This document shows, piece by piece, positions 8,143 through 18,108 of a DNA stretch of 64,000 bases (its first letter is position 1; each line of letters opens with the position of its first letter). A program made the translations under genes and the position numbers. The notes under the pieces were generated by a model, which saw nothing but the letters and a program-made list of their open reading frames with translations, ran no database searches and had not been told where the DNA came from. This DNA comes from Belliella filtrata (GTDB lineage Bacteria > Bacteroidota > Bacteroidia > Cytophagales > Cyclobacteriaceae): NCBI RefSeq assembly GCF_022549775.1, contig NZ_JAKZGP010000007.1:1-64000 (forward strand), given 5' to 3'.

Positions 8143-8745
8143 ATGCCTCATTATCCAGCCATAGCAAATAAACTGATCAGCCTTCGTAATGCTGACTTGG
8201 CGCTTCGGGATATGCTGATGCGTAGTGGAAAGCTACAAGATGGGTATGCTGAAGAGATGGAAGCGATGCACTTGAAGCATGCAGCGATACTTGAGCAAGT
8301 GATCGATGAGATTGGTTACCCTACGATCAGCAAAGTAGGTGAGGAGGGAAGTGCAGCGGCATGGTTGATTATTCAGCATGCGATCAGCAACCCAAGTTTT
8401 ATGCGAAAGTGTCAGCAACTGCTCTCTGAAGCTGTAGATCAAGGAGATGCTTCAGCGCTGGACTTGGCCTACCTCAGTGATAGGATTGCAGTGCTGTCAG
8501 GACAGAAGCAGCTGTATGGGACACAGTTTGACTGGGACGAGGAAGGGAAGTTGAGTCCCAATGCCTATGATAATATAGCTCTGGTCAATGAAAGAAGAGC
8601 CTCCCTCGCGCTTCCCAGCTTAGAGGAACAGACCCAGTCCATCAGGCTCCGAGCCCAATCCGAAAACCACCAAGCTCCTACAGACCTTCAGCAAAGAAAC
8701 CTAGAAATGAATACTTGGAGAAAGAAAGTGGGATGGGTGGAGTGA
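8143..8745 (+). CDS. DUF6624 family protein
   Basis: A 200-residue cytosolic protein with no signal or membrane segment. The blocks LRNADLALRDMLMRSGKLQD, EEGSAAAWLIIQHAISNPSF, LAYLSDRIAVLSGQKQLYGT and the following QFDWDEEGKLSP are the hallmarks I associate with DUF6624, a family of unknown function found in many phyla. It lies between the winged-helix regulator and the Wzt-type ATPase and may not belong to the polysaccharide pathway. A GC-richer stretch than the glycosyltransferase genes suggests it predates the island. Function unknown. Confidence 0.75.
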   Translation: MPHYPAIANKLISLRNADLALRDMLMRSGKLQDGYAEEMEAMHLKHAAILEQVIDEIGYPTISKVGEEGSAAAWLIIQHAISNPSFMRKCQQLLSEAVDQGDASALDLAYLSDRIAVLSGQKQLYGTQFDWDEEGKLSPNAYDNIALVNERRASLALPSLEEQTQSIRLRAQSENHQAPTDLQQRNLEMNTWRKKVGWVE

Positions 8746-8888
8746 GAGAGGGTTGGTGAGATTGTTGTTGGGGTTGGGAGGTTTTAAGAGCTTGTACATT
8801 GTGCTTGATTTGGAGGATATAAATATTCAACCAAAATTGGAAGATCATATCATGGATAAATGAGGAAAATTCATAAGACTAAATATAG

Positions 8889-10145
8889 ATGTCAATAATT
8901 AAAGTAGAAGGAGTTTCCAAACGCTACCGGCTTGGCTTAAAAGAAAAGCAAGCAAAAACCTTGATGGAGCTGTTAGGAAATATCATCAAGTCACCTTATG
9001 ATAATTTTAAAAGACTGAGAAGTCTTAGCAAGTTTGGTGAACAAAATGAATCTGTTTTCTGGGCTCTAAAAGACATCAATTTCGAAGTGCAGCAAGGAGA
9101 AGTATTGGGTATTATTGGGAAAAATGGAGCTGGTAAATCTACACTTCTGAAAATCCTTTCCCAGATCACAGAGCCGACCTCAGGAAGAATTGAAATGCGA
9201 GGTAGGGTAGCATCCCTTTTGGAAGTAGGGACAGGTTTTCATCCTGAACTTTCTGGAAGGGAGAATATCTATATGAATGGGACTATTCTTGGGATGACAA
9301 GAAGAGAGATAGATAGCAAGCTGGATGAGATCATTGATTTTTCTGGAGTGGAGAAGTTTATCGATACACCTGTGAAATTCTACTCTTCAGGAATGAAAGT
9401 ACGCCTAGGTTTTTCAGTAGCGGCCCATTTGGATCCAGAGATACTGATTATTGATGAAGTGCTAGCAGTGGGAGATTATGAGTTTCAAAAGAAGTGCTTG
9501 GGCAAGATGGAGGATGTGAGTAAAAATCAGGGTAGGACGGTGCTTTTTGTGAGTCATAATATGGAAGCAGTGAAAGCATTATGCCCTAAAGCTTTGAGTT
9601 TGAATCAAGGGAAAATGCATCTATTTGATAAAACTGAAAATGTAATTAATGATTACCTTCAAAGGTGTTTTATTGGTGAGCATATGCAGGAGTGGAGTTA
9701 TCAAGACGCACCTGGAAATGAATTTGTCAAGTTCAAGTCAATTGTAATAAGAAAATCAATTAACAATCAAGCTTCTTTTACTGTACATGATGATCTTGAG
9801 GTATTGACAGAGTTTTGGCTTGAAAAGGATGATTTGAGAATTAATTTAAGCTTGCATCTGTATGCTGGGACTGGTGAATGCTTAATGAATATTCACAGCC
9901 AAATGCCTCCTCCAACATTGAGAAAAGGTTTACACTTTTCAACCTGTAAATTCCCGAAAAAGTTGTTGAATTCTGGTTTTTATTCTATTTCAATGATGAT
10001 CGTAAAGGACACAACTACAGCATTGTTTGAATTGAAAAATGCACTGTCCTTTGAAATTCAAGATATTCATAGAGAAGACATGCATTGGCATGGAAAATTC
10101 CCTGGTTTTTTCCGCCCTGATTTACCATTTACAATACAAGTATGA
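8889..10145 (+). CDS. Wzt-type ABC transporter ATPase for surface polysaccharide export
   Basis: A 418-residue ATP-binding subunit of an ABC polysaccharide exporter, working at the inner membrane. Walker A is GKNGAGKST near residues 78-86, the signature is YSSGMKVRLG near 170, and Walker B ILIIDE is followed by the VLAVGD D-loop of the Wzt/TagH group. Residues from about 265 form an extra beta-rich domain like the Wzt C-terminal domain that binds the finished O-antigen end. The stop overlaps the next start by four bases (ATGA). A partner permease (Wzm) normally sits directly upstream; none is visible here, which is unusual. Confidence 0.85.
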   Translation: MSIIKVEGVSKRYRLGLKEKQAKTLMELLGNIIKSPYDNFKRLRSLSKFGEQNESVFWALKDINFEVQQGEVLGIIGKNGAGKSTLLKILSQITEPTSGRIEMRGRVASLLEVGTGFHPELSGRENIYMNGTILGMTRREIDSKLDEIIDFSGVEKFIDTPVKFYSSGMKVRLGFSVAAHLDPEILIIDEVLAVGDYEFQKKCLGKMEDVSKNQGRTVLFVSHNMEAVKALCPKALSLNQGKMHLFDKTENVINDYLQRCFIGEHMQEWSYQDAPGNEFVKFKSIVIRKSINNQASFTVHDDLEVLTEFWLEKDDLRINLSLHLYAGTGECLMNIHSQMPPPTLRKGLHFSTCKFPKKLLNSGFYSISMMIVKDTTTALFELKNALSFEIQDIHREDMHWHGKFPGFFRPDLPFTIQV

Positions 10146-11212
10146 TTCCAGTTACGCAACCTTTCCTGCCACCTAGAATTGAATATGAGGAGTACCTTGA
10201 AGGAATATGGCAAAGAAACTGGCTTACCAATGATGGCGAACTAGTGAGAGAGCTAGAAACCAAATTAAAAGAGATTCTTCAAGTTTCCAATATGCTTTTT
10301 GTTGCAAATGGTACTTTAGCTCTTCAGTTAGCAATCAAGGCTTTGGGAATCAAGGGAGAAGTTCTTACTACACCTTTTTCCTATGTAGCTACGACTTCGA
10401 GTATAGTATGGGAAGGATGTACACCTATTTTCGTAGATATCTTGCCTGATTATACGATTGATCCTAAGTTGATTGAAGAAGCTATAACGCCTAAAACTTC
10501 AGCAATTCTTGCTACTCATGTTTACGGTATTCCATGTCAGGTTGAAGAAATTCAGAGAATAGCTGATAAACATAATCTTAAAGTAATTTATGATGGTGCA
10601 CATGCATTTGGAGTTAAAGTAAAGGGTAAATCAATTTTTGAGTATGGAGATATTTCTACTTGTAGTTTTCATGCCACCAAGCTTTATCAGACGATAGAAG
10701 GAGGGGCTGTGTTTACAAAGGATAAGTCACTATTCAAAAAATTGGGTTATTTGAGGAATTTTGGACATGATGGATTTGATAGGTTTAATGGTGTAGGCAT
10801 CAATGCAAAAAATTCGGAATTCCATGCAGCCATGGGATTAGCGAACTTAAAGTATTTGGAAGAAATCATGCTCAAAAGGAAAGATCAGTTTATGTTTTAT
10901 CATAAACGGTTGTCTCACTTAGCGGTTAGTTTAATCCTTTTGGAGAACTTGACTTCATTCAATTACTCGTATTTCCCAATACAATTTCAGTCCGAAGAAG
11001 AACTTTTAAAGGTAAAGGCTAAATTAGAGGATAATAAGATTGGTTCTAGAAGATATTTTTATCCTAGTTTAAATAAGCTTGATTATGTGGCAGGACAAGT
11101 TCCATTGGCTGAAAGTATTTCAAAAAGGGTATTGTGTATTCCTTTATTTCATGCATTGACTTATCCTGATCAACAGTTTATTTGTGATTTATTAACTGAA
11201 AGTTTAAAATGA
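10142..11212 (+). CDS. DegT/DnrJ/EryC1/StrS-family sugar aminotransferase
   Basis: A 356-residue PLP-dependent aminotransferase of the DegT family, which converts keto-sugar nucleotides to amino-sugar nucleotides. The PLP lysine lies in FHATKLYQTIEGG (about residue 180). LFVANGTLALQLAIKALGIK and VTQPFLPP are also typical. It overlaps the Wzt gene by four bases and the acyltransferase by four. The pair with a NeuD/PglD-like acyltransferase suggests synthesis of an N-acylated amino sugar (for example a 4-amino-4,6-dideoxyhexose) for the polysaccharide, as in PglE/PglD pathways. The precise sugar is inference. Confidence 0.85.
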   Translation: MIPVTQPFLPPRIEYEEYLEGIWQRNWLTNDGELVRELETKLKEILQVSNMLFVANGTLALQLAIKALGIKGEVLTTPFSYVATTSSIVWEGCTPIFVDILPDYTIDPKLIEEAITPKTSAILATHVYGIPCQVEEIQRIADKHNLKVIYDGAHAFGVKVKGKSIFEYGDISTCSFHATKLYQTIEGGAVFTKDKSLFKKLGYLRNFGHDGFDRFNGVGINAKNSEFHAAMGLANLKYLEEIMLKRKDQFMFYHKRLSHLAVSLILLENLTSFNYSYFPIQFQSEEELLKVKAKLEDNKIGSRRYFYPSLNKLDYVAGQVPLAESISKRVLCIPLFHALTYPDQQFICDLLTESLK

Positions 11213-11826
11213 TTTTAGTGGGAGCTGGAGGGCATGCTTTGGAAGTGCTTGACATCTTGGAGATTGAAGGAAAACTTGATATCAAACTTTATGATGATAT
11301 TAATCCGGATATCATTTCAGTGAGGAATTATAGGGTTATTAAAAATAAACTCGATCTTCTTGAAGTTTTTAAAAATGACAATCAATTTGTTATTGCAGTT
11401 GGTAATCCAAAACACAGGCAGGCATTGTATCAATTTTTTAAATCTCTAGGAGGTGAACTAGTAAGCCTTCGTAGCCAAACTTCGACAATTAGTAAATACT
11501 CAAGCTTAGACTATGTAGATGTGATGGATCAGTGTTTTATTGGCCCATATGTCAAGATAGGTAAGGGGACTTTAATAAATACTGCTGCTAATGTTCATCA
11601 TGAATCAACTTTAGGTGAATTTGTAGAAATTGGACCAGGTGCAGTTATATTAGGTAAAGTTAAAATTGGGAGCTTTACCCTGATAGGTGCAAATGCTACG
11701 ATCTTACCAAATATTCAAATTGGAGCTAATTGTGTGATAGGTGCAGGTGCCGTTGTGACTAAGAATGTTTCTGATGATTCAGTTGTATATGGGATTACAG
11801 TTCAGAAATTAAATAAAAATGGATAG
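11209..11826 (+). CDS. NeuD/PglD-like sugar O/N-acyltransferase
   Basis: A 205-residue left-handed beta-helix acyltransferase. The N-terminal MILVGAGGHALEVLDIL is the nucleotide-sugar binding start of the NeuD/PglD family. From about residue 100 hexapeptide repeats are visible (IGPYVKIGKGTLINTAANV, IGPGAVILGKVKIGSFTLIG, ANCVIGAGAVVTKNV). The catalytic His is probably within NVHHEST. It likely acetylates the amino sugar made by the upstream aminotransferase, using acetyl-CoA. Overlaps both neighbours, indicating a single operon. Confidence 0.83.
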   Translation: MILVGAGGHALEVLDILEIEGKLDIKLYDDINPDIISVRNYRVIKNKLDLLEVFKNDNQFVIAVGNPKHRQALYQFFKSLGGELVSLRSQTSTISKYSSLDYVDVMDQCFIGPYVKIGKGTLINTAANVHHESTLGEFVEIGPGAVILGKVKIGSFTLIGANATILPNIQIGANCVIGAGAVVTKNVSDDSVVYGITVQKLNKNG

Positions 11827-12706
11827 AAATGTCATGGTTTCTGTGTGCATGATTACATATGGGCATGAAGCTTTTATAGCAAAAGCTATTGAAGGTGTGT
11901 TAATGCAAGTTGTTGATTTTGATATTGAATTAGTTATAGTTGATGACGCTTCTCCTGATAATACTCATCAAATAGTTAAAGAAATTATAGATAATCATCC
12001 AAATGGTAATTGGATAAGATATATTAAGCAAGAGAAGAACATTGGCATGGTCAAAAACTTCAGTTTTGCATTAAAAGAATGTAAAGGTGAATACATTGCA
12101 ATTTGTGAAGGAGATGACTATTGGATAAATAATAAAAAATTGAAAATTCAAAAGGAGTTCTTAGAAAAGGAACCTGAATTTTCATTGTGCTTTGGAAATT
12201 GTAATGTTATTGATGTCGAAGGTAATAATCTAGATAATTTTAAAGTTAAAGAAATAGATAAATCTGATTATTCAAAAAGTGATTTAATAAAGTGTCCTTT
12301 GATTCCGACCCTGACTGTAATGTTCAGAGGTGATCTAAGTAATATTAGTTTTCCTTCAAAGTTACTTAATTGCGATTCATATTTGTTTGCATATCTTGCA
12401 AAATTTGGAACTGGAAAGTTTTTAAATGTAAACTTTGGAACATATAGAATTCACCCTAATGGCGTTTGGTCACCTTTGACTAAATATAAAAAAATGACTT
12501 CCTCATTGTATACAATTAGAAAGATTAAAGAAATAGACTTTTCAACCGACTTAAAAAAAATCGCACATCTATCCCACATAAAATACTTGATTTTTTTTTC
12601 TAAAGAGTTGCAAAAAGATAGAATTTATCATAGATGGATGTTTTTTGTTTTCCTATCTTATTATTATAGAATTTTAAAAAAAATATGGATTCAGAAAAAA
12701 AATTAA
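11819..12706 (+). CDS. Family 2 glycosyltransferase
   Basis: A 295-residue inverting GT-A glycosyltransferase. The nucleotide-sugar fold is marked by VSVCMITYGHEAFIAKAIEG, LVIVDDASPDNTH and the metal-binding site GEYIAICEGDDYW (about residues 95-107). It overlaps its upstream neighbour by eight bases and the downstream one by 22. Base composition is strongly AT-rich with poly-A/T runs. The sugar and linkage cannot be read from sequence; a hexose transferase acting on the lipid-linked oligosaccharide at the cytosolic face is expected. Confidence 0.85.
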   Translation: MDRNVMVSVCMITYGHEAFIAKAIEGVLMQVVDFDIELVIVDDASPDNTHQIVKEIIDNHPNGNWIRYIKQEKNIGMVKNFSFALKECKGEYIAICEGDDYWINNKKLKIQKEFLEKEPEFSLCFGNCNVIDVEGNNLDNFKVKEIDKSDYSKSDLIKCPLIPTLTVMFRGDLSNISFPSKLLNCDSYLFAYLAKFGTGKFLNVNFGTYRIHPNGVWSPLTKYKKMTSSLYTIRKIKEIDFSTDLKKIAHLSHIKYLIFFSKELQKDRIYHRWMFFVFLSYYYRILKKIWIQKKN

Positions 12707-13659
12707 TATCCATTTTAATACCAAATTACAATAAAGAGCTGTTTCTAAGAGAAACCTTAAATTCAGTTTTATTTCAAACTCATACAAATTGGGAATGTAT
12801 TATTGTAGACGATCATAGCACGGATAATTCGTGGGAGATATTGGAAGAGTATGCTAATAAAGATTCTAGGTTTGAAATATATAAAAGACCATTAAAACTA
12901 TCTAAAGGAGCTACTTCTTGTAGGAATTTTGCATTAGAACAGTCAAAGGGAGAGATGATTCAATATCTAGATTCTGATGATATATTGGAACATAACAAAA
13001 TTTTAAATCAATTAAATTGTTTTCAAGATTATGAAAGTATTTTAATTTCAAATTGGGAGTATTTTGGGAGAAAAGATGCGAATAAGTTTTTGTCTAAGTA
13101 TAAACTAGAACAATATCCAGAGTCCATAATCTCATTATTCGAAATTTTATGGAATGAACAAAAGTTTATTCCAGTTTTTTGTTTTTTAATTCCTAGAAAA
13201 TTAATTCAATACAATTGGAGACCAAATTTGTTAAAAAATCAAGATGGAGATTTTTTTTTCAACATTTTAATGACTTGTGAAAACATTGTATATGTTAAAA
13301 AATCAATTGGTTATTATAGAGTTCCTGATTCTAATCATATTAGTGGTATAAAAAGTATAGCAGCATTTCGATCTGATTTTATTGTGATAAATTCTTATGA
13401 AAGAATATTGAAAGAGAACGAAAAGAATTTAAAAATTGTGAGTGGGATTATACAAAATTATGTGGGATTTATATTAAGAGTTTTAGACAAATCGCCAGCT
13501 CTTGCAAAATTAGCTTGGATGAGAATTGTAGTTTTAGATCCTAATTTTAGGATGCTAAAAAGTGAGAAAATGTTTTTTAAATATGCAAAAAAAATCGGAT
13601 TCGATTTTTCACTTCTTATCAGAATTATATACCAGAAAATAAGATTAAAGGTAAAATGA
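12685..13659 (+). CDS. Family 2 glycosyltransferase
   Basis: A 324-residue GT-A enzyme. The motifs ISILIPNYNKELFLRETLNS, CIIVDDHSTDNSW and the DxD-like GEMIQYLDSDDIL are clear in the first 110 residues. The C-terminal part (QDGDFFFNILMTCE) is typical of GT2 acceptor domains. It starts inside the previous gene (22-base overlap) and overlaps the next by four bases (ATGA). Very AT-rich. Donor and acceptor unknown. Confidence 0.85.
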   Translation: MDSEKKLISILIPNYNKELFLRETLNSVLFQTHTNWECIIVDDHSTDNSWEILEEYANKDSRFEIYKRPLKLSKGATSCRNFALEQSKGEMIQYLDSDDILEHNKILNQLNCFQDYESILISNWEYFGRKDANKFLSKYKLEQYPESIISLFEILWNEQKFIPVFCFLIPRKLIQYNWRPNLLKNQDGDFFFNILMTCENIVYVKKSIGYYRVPDSNHISGIKSIAAFRSDFIVINSYERILKENEKNLKIVSGIIQNYVGFILRVLDKSPALAKLAWMRIVVLDPNFRMLKSEKMFFKYAKKIGFDFSLLIRIIYQKIRLKVK

Positions 13660-14447
13660 TTTCCATAATAATACCATGTTATAATACAGGTCAATACCTC
13701 GAAGATGCCCTAGAAAGTGTATTTAATTGCAACTTTCAAGATTATGAAATAATTATAGTGAATGATGGTTCGGATGATAATCAAACAAATCAAATATTGG
13801 GACTTATTAAGCATAAAAAAATTAAAATAATTACACAAGAAAATAAAGGGTTGAGTTCAGCACGAAATTTAGGAGTTAGAAATTCAAATGGAGAGTTTGT
13901 TTTATTTTTAGATAGTGATAATAAAATTTTAGATGGGTATTTTGAGCAAGCCATTAAATTTTTTAAAGAAGATTCAACCGTTGGTGTTGTATATTCTATT
14001 CCTGAGTTTTTCGGCTCAACAAATACTCCTAGATTTCAAACCAAAGCCTATAATTTCGACGCTCTTTTAGCAGGGAATTTTATTGATGCATGTTCTTTTG
14101 TGAGAAGGATTGCTTTTGATAGCGTTGGAGGATTTGACGAAAATAAAAATCTAAGAATTAGCGAAGATTGGGATTTATGGATTAGATTGGGGATTTCTGG
14201 TTGGAAATTTCAATTTATAAATGAGTACTTATTCAAATATAGGATAAGAGAAGACTCAATGATTGGCACAGCTGATGATGTAATTATTGAACAAACTCAA
14301 AAATATCTTGGTCAAAAATATGGCTATGTTATTCATAAGAAGTACCGTCAATATTATCGTGTTTTATTAAAAATTCAACATCGACCATTTTTATATTTTT
14401 TCAAGATTATTTATTATAAATACATTTTAAGAAGAACCATTATCTAA
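13656..14447 (+). CDS. Family 2 glycosyltransferase
   Basis: A 263-residue GT-A enzyme: ISIIIPCYNTGQYLEDALES, IIIVNDGSDDNQTN, SARNLGVRNSNGEFVLFLDS followed by DN, and RISEDWDLWIRL, the acidic ED block that usually holds the catalytic base. It is shorter than its neighbours and ends in a basic, aromatic tail. Coupled to the previous gene by ATGA and touching the next one. Confidence 0.85.
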   Translation: MISIIIPCYNTGQYLEDALESVFNCNFQDYEIIIVNDGSDDNQTNQILGLIKHKKIKIITQENKGLSSARNLGVRNSNGEFVLFLDSDNKILDGYFEQAIKFFKEDSTVGVVYSIPEFFGSTNTPRFQTKAYNFDALLAGNFIDACSFVRRIAFDSVGGFDENKNLRISEDWDLWIRLGISGWKFQFINEYLFKYRIREDSMIGTADDVIIEQTQKYLGQKYGYVIHKKYRQYYRVLLKIQHRPFLYFFKIIYYKYILRRTII

Positions 14448-15307
14448 TGATTAAATATTTTACGAATTTTTTATGTAAGATAAAGTTAAAATGTAACTAT
14501 TATAAATTTTTATATAGTGGATTGAACGTTTTATATTTAAGTAATTCTAGATTAGCTATAATGACAATAGCATTTAATGACCCTGAAATAATTGAACTAC
14601 AGATACAGCTTTTGAAAAAGTATTTGAAAGATGACTTTGATCATTATATACTTGATAATTCTTCAATTCAAGAAGCTAGAATCAATTTAAAGCGAATTTG
14701 TAAATCACATAAAGTTAAGTACATTGGATTACCTAAAAATCCATACTCAAATAATAAATCTCATGCAGCTGCAATGCACTGGGGATACTTTAATTTAATT
14801 AGAAAAAGTAAATACAGTTTTTTTGGTTTTTTAGATCATGACATCTTCCCGACTACTTCATACAGTGTATTAGATAGGATAAAAAATGGGGTATATGGAA
14901 GAAAAGTAAATGCATATTTCACAGGTGGATATCATGAGGACTTATCAAATGAACATCCTTATTGGTCTTTATGGGCAGGTTTTTGTTTTTTCGATAAAAT
15001 TATGTTTAATGGGATTTATCCATGTAGATTTAATTTTTTCTCAAAGCATTTCCCAAATGGGGATTATTTAGATACTGGGGGTGGTTTATGGGATAAGGTC
15101 TACTCGAAAATAAACCTTCCAACCTCATTTTCAAGTTACGAAGTTGTTTCACTTTCAGATAAAATAAATAATGATATCCAAAATGATAAAATTGAAATCT
15201 TAGATAATACATGGTGTCATTTTGTGAGTCTATCTAACTGGAGAAAAGTAACAAATATCAAAGAAAAAAGAAGTCAGGTTTTTTATTATTTACAGAGATA
15301 TTTATAA
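14447..15307 (+). CDS. Putative glycosyltransferase, unclassified GT-A-like
   Basis: A 286-residue protein that does not fit GT2 cleanly. It has LAIMTIAFNDPEIIELQIQL, a Rossmann-like opening at residue 37, and FFGFLDHDIFP near 130, where DHD looks like a metal-binding DxD. Further on are HWGYFNLIRKSKYS and GGGLWDK. The first 35 residues are basic and hydrophobic. It starts one base before the preceding stop ends. Context among glycosyltransferases supports the role; the family is not one I can name. Confidence 0.55.
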   Translation: MIKYFTNFLCKIKLKCNYYKFLYSGLNVLYLSNSRLAIMTIAFNDPEIIELQIQLLKKYLKDDFDHYILDNSSIQEARINLKRICKSHKVKYIGLPKNPYSNNKSHAAAMHWGYFNLIRKSKYSFFGFLDHDIFPTTSYSVLDRIKNGVYGRKVNAYFTGGYHEDLSNEHPYWSLWAGFCFFDKIMFNGIYPCRFNFFSKHFPNGDYLDTGGGLWDKVYSKINLPTSFSSYEVVSLSDKINNDIQNDKIEILDNTWCHFVSLSNWRKVTNIKEKRSQVFYYLQRYL

Positions 15308-15317
15308 ATAACAATCA

Positions 15318-16307
15318 TTGAAAACTTTATACTTTACTCTTTGCTCAAATAATTACCTTCCATTTGCTTTTTCTTTAGAAAAGTCATTAAGGTGTAATTG
15401 CCCAGATATTCAATTTATAATTGGTTTAGTTGATCTTAAAGATGAAAAAATCAATTATGATGAAGTATCACAATCACTAATTCTCCCATGTTTTGATTTA
15501 GGATATCAAGAGTTTGATGATATGTTAACTCGATACAATGTCATTGAATTTAATACAGCTGTTAAGCCTTTTTATTTTGAGTATTTGTTTGAAAAATTCA
15601 AGGATGTAGATGCTATTTATTACTTAGATCCTGATCTTTATTTTTATCAATCGCCATCATTAATGGATACTTATTGGGGAGTTAACGAAATTATGCTTAC
15701 CCCAAATCAAATTTCACTCCCAAATAAAACGACAACTGGGGAACTGGCATCCTTAAGACATGGAATAAATAATCTAGGTTTTATAGGGATCAAACGCGGG
15801 GTTCAAGGTGTTGGGTTGATTTCTTGGTGGAAAGAAAGATTAACAAATTATTGTAAAATTGATAAATGCAAAGGGATTTTTGTGGATCAAAAATGGATTG
15901 ATTTAGCACCATTGTATTTTGACCAAATAAAATCCATAAAGAATTTTGGATGGAACATGGCTTGGTGGAATTTTAGTGAAAGAGAGTTGATCTTGAAGGG
16001 AAACACATATTATGTAAATTCAACGGAATGGCCCTTATTATTTTTTCATTTTTCAGGTTTTAAGCCAGGCAATAAAAATGCAACTGAAAGATTAGAAAAA
16101 AGGGAGTTTGAAATTTTAGATAATAGCATATTGCAAAAGTTTTTTGCTGATTACGCTGAAAAATTAAGACAAAATGACTACGATTATTTATCTAAGCTAA
16201 AGCCGAAGCTAAAGTTTTACCAAGAACCAAGCAAAAAGAAGCATAGGTTTGGTCGATTTATTAAGTCCAAGTTTAATAATTTGATTTTTAGAATTTTTAA
16301 AGTTTAA
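15318..16307 (+). CDS. Putative glycosyltransferase (GT-A, GT8-like layout)
   Basis: A 329-residue protein opening LYFTLCSNNYLPFAFSLEKS, the layout of nucleotide-diphospho-sugar transferases that act on one sugar at a time. The metal site is probably YYLDPDLYFY (about residues 95-104), followed by LRHGINNLGFIGIKRG and FVDQKWIDLAP, reminiscent of GT8 enzymes. The first codon is TTG at 15318, since no ATG precedes the conserved start. A basic C-terminal tail (KKKHRFGRFIKSKFNN) may bind the membrane. Donor unknown. Confidence 0.6.
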   Translation: MKTLYFTLCSNNYLPFAFSLEKSLRCNCPDIQFIIGLVDLKDEKINYDEVSQSLILPCFDLGYQEFDDMLTRYNVIEFNTAVKPFYFEYLFEKFKDVDAIYYLDPDLYFYQSPSLMDTYWGVNEIMLTPNQISLPNKTTTGELASLRHGINNLGFIGIKRGVQGVGLISWWKERLTNYCKIDKCKGIFVDQKWIDLAPLYFDQIKSIKNFGWNMAWWNFSERELILKGNTYYVNSTEWPLLFFHFSGFKPGNKNATERLEKREFEILDNSILQKFFADYAEKLRQNDYDYLSKLKPKLKFYQEPSKKKHRFGRFIKSKFNNLIFRIFKV

Positions 16308-17288
16308 ATGATAAGTATAGTAGTATGTACATACAATGGTAGTAATAGAATACTTCCTTGTTTAGAAAGTATTGTTAATCAAGAAGGAAATCCAGTTTTT
16401 GAATTAATTGTAGTAGATAATGCATCGAATGATGAGACCAATTCGATTGTAACTAATTATTTGGAAAATTATGCTAGTATCAATTGGTCTGTAATCAAAG
16501 AAATAAAGGTAGGACTAAAATACGCTAGAATAACTGGACTAAAATCAGCATTATTTGATTGGGTGCTTTTCTGTGATGATGACAACATTCTTTATAACAA
16601 CTTTATTTCAAATTGTACAAAATTTCTTAATCTTGATTCTAACCTTGGTGTACTCGGAAGTTATGGTGAACCCCTATTTAATTCAGAAAAGCCAGTGTGG
16701 TTTGATAAGTATTCATCTAGTTATGCTTTAGGTAGTCAACTTAGAAGCAGTGAAGATATTGGTAATCTAAACTACGTCTACGGTGCCTGTTCAATTTATA
16801 GGAAACAACCTTTGTTAGAATTATTAAACTCAGGTTATGAGCCAATTTTAGGCGGTAGAATTGGTAATACTTTAAGTTCAGGAGATGACGTTGAATGGTG
16901 TTATTTGATGCAGTTTTTAGGATTTACAGTTTCATTTGAAGAATCATTGAAGTTTTACCATGTTCTTAATGCAAATAGGCTTACTTGGGATTATTACTTG
17001 AAACTAAAGTCTGGTATTACAAGTAGTGCAGGTGTTTTGGAGGTTTACAAATTGTATTATGAGAGAGGAATTCGCTCTATACTTAGTTTACAATTATATT
17101 ACTTTACATTTAGCTTTAAGTCTTTCGCTTTATATGTAAAACATTTTATTATAAGTAAGATTGCAAAAGCAACTTCTGAAAGGCAACTCGCTTTAGTGAT
17201 TCTGAGGTCAAGAATGAAATCATATTTTTTCCATTGGCGTAATGCTTCTAAATATTTTAATCAGTTAATTCAGGTATTTCATGCCTAA
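16308..17288 (+). CDS. Family 2 glycosyltransferase
   Basis: A 326-residue GT-A enzyme with ISIVVCTYNGSNRILPCLES, LIVVDNASNDETNS and the metal-binding DWVLFCDDDNIL. A later SSGDDVEWCYLMQFLG block fits the catalytic-base region. It starts right after the stop of the previous gene and overlaps the next by eight bases. The C-terminal 80 residues are hydrophobic and basic and may lie on the membrane. AT-rich like its neighbours. Confidence 0.85.
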   Translation: MISIVVCTYNGSNRILPCLESIVNQEGNPVFELIVVDNASNDETNSIVTNYLENYASINWSVIKEIKVGLKYARITGLKSALFDWVLFCDDDNILYNNFISNCTKFLNLDSNLGVLGSYGEPLFNSEKPVWFDKYSSSYALGSQLRSSEDIGNLNYVYGACSIYRKQPLLELLNSGYEPILGGRIGNTLSSGDDVEWCYLMQFLGFTVSFEESLKFYHVLNANRLTWDYYLKLKSGITSSAGVLEVYKLYYERGIRSILSLQLYYFTFSFKSFALYVKHFIISKIAKATSERQLALVILRSRMKSYFFHWRNASKYFNQLIQVFHA

Positions 17289-18108
17289 GTTTACTGTAAT
17301 TATCCCAACTTTTAATCGATCTTATTGCATTAGTAATGCGATAAACTCGGTCTTAAATCAAACTTTCGATGACTACGAACTTATTGTAATTGATGATGGA
17401 TCCACGGATAATACGAAAGAGGTTGTTTTAAGCCAACTATCAGCAAAGTATTACTATCAAGAAAATAAAGGAGTATCTGCTGCACGGAATTATGGAGCTG
17501 CTTTAGCTCAAGGAGATTGGCTTGTTTTTTTAGATTCAGATGATGAACTTATTTTTAATACACTTACTTTATTAGGTAATTCAATTGATCCAATTCATAA
17601 TGTTATAAAAGGCAGCTATAGAATACTACGAAAGAATAGAAGATCATTAGTTAACCATGAAGCATTTATTCCTGGAACATTTACAATTAAAAGGGATTTT
17701 TTTCAGAGTTTAAATGGATATGATGAGAATATAAAATATGCAGAGAATACTGAGTTGTTTTTTAGAGTGAAGCAAAATGCAGGTCAAATCAAATATTTGT
17801 CAGAAATTCTGGTGAATTACCATGCAAGTGAACATGGTGGAAGTAAAAATAGAAAACAGCAAACCAATGCCTTACTATTTATTTTAGAAAAGCATCAAGA
17901 ATTTTTAACAAACCATGTCAAGTTTTTATATAATCAAATCATAGGTGTGAATTACCTCAGAGCAGGTTTGCTAAAGAAAGGAAGGACTTTTTTGATAAAA
18001 GCATTATTCTACAAGCCATTTAAACTGAAAACATATTTGCGCCTTCTCATTGGATGTAGTAGGAAGCTTTCCCAATATGTGTATAGAAATCATAATAATC
18101 AAGCATGA
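17281..18108 (+). CDS. Family 2 glycosyltransferase
   Basis: A 275-residue GT-A enzyme with FTVIIPTFNRSYCISNAINS, LIVIDDGSTDNTKEV, SAARNYGAALAQGDWLVFLD then SDDEL, a textbook GT2 core. It overlaps the upstream gene by eight bases and the downstream by four. Sugar specificity cannot be inferred. Confidence 0.87.
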   Translation: MPKFTVIIPTFNRSYCISNAINSVLNQTFDDYELIVIDDGSTDNTKEVVLSQLSAKYYYQENKGVSAARNYGAALAQGDWLVFLDSDDELIFNTLTLLGNSIDPIHNVIKGSYRILRKNRRSLVNHEAFIPGTFTIKRDFFQSLNGYDENIKYAENTELFFRVKQNAGQIKYLSEILVNYHASEHGGSKNRKQQTNALLFILEKHQEFLTNHVKFLYNQIIGVNYLRAGLLKKGRTFLIKALFYKPFKLKTYLRLLIGCSRKLSQYVYRNHNNQA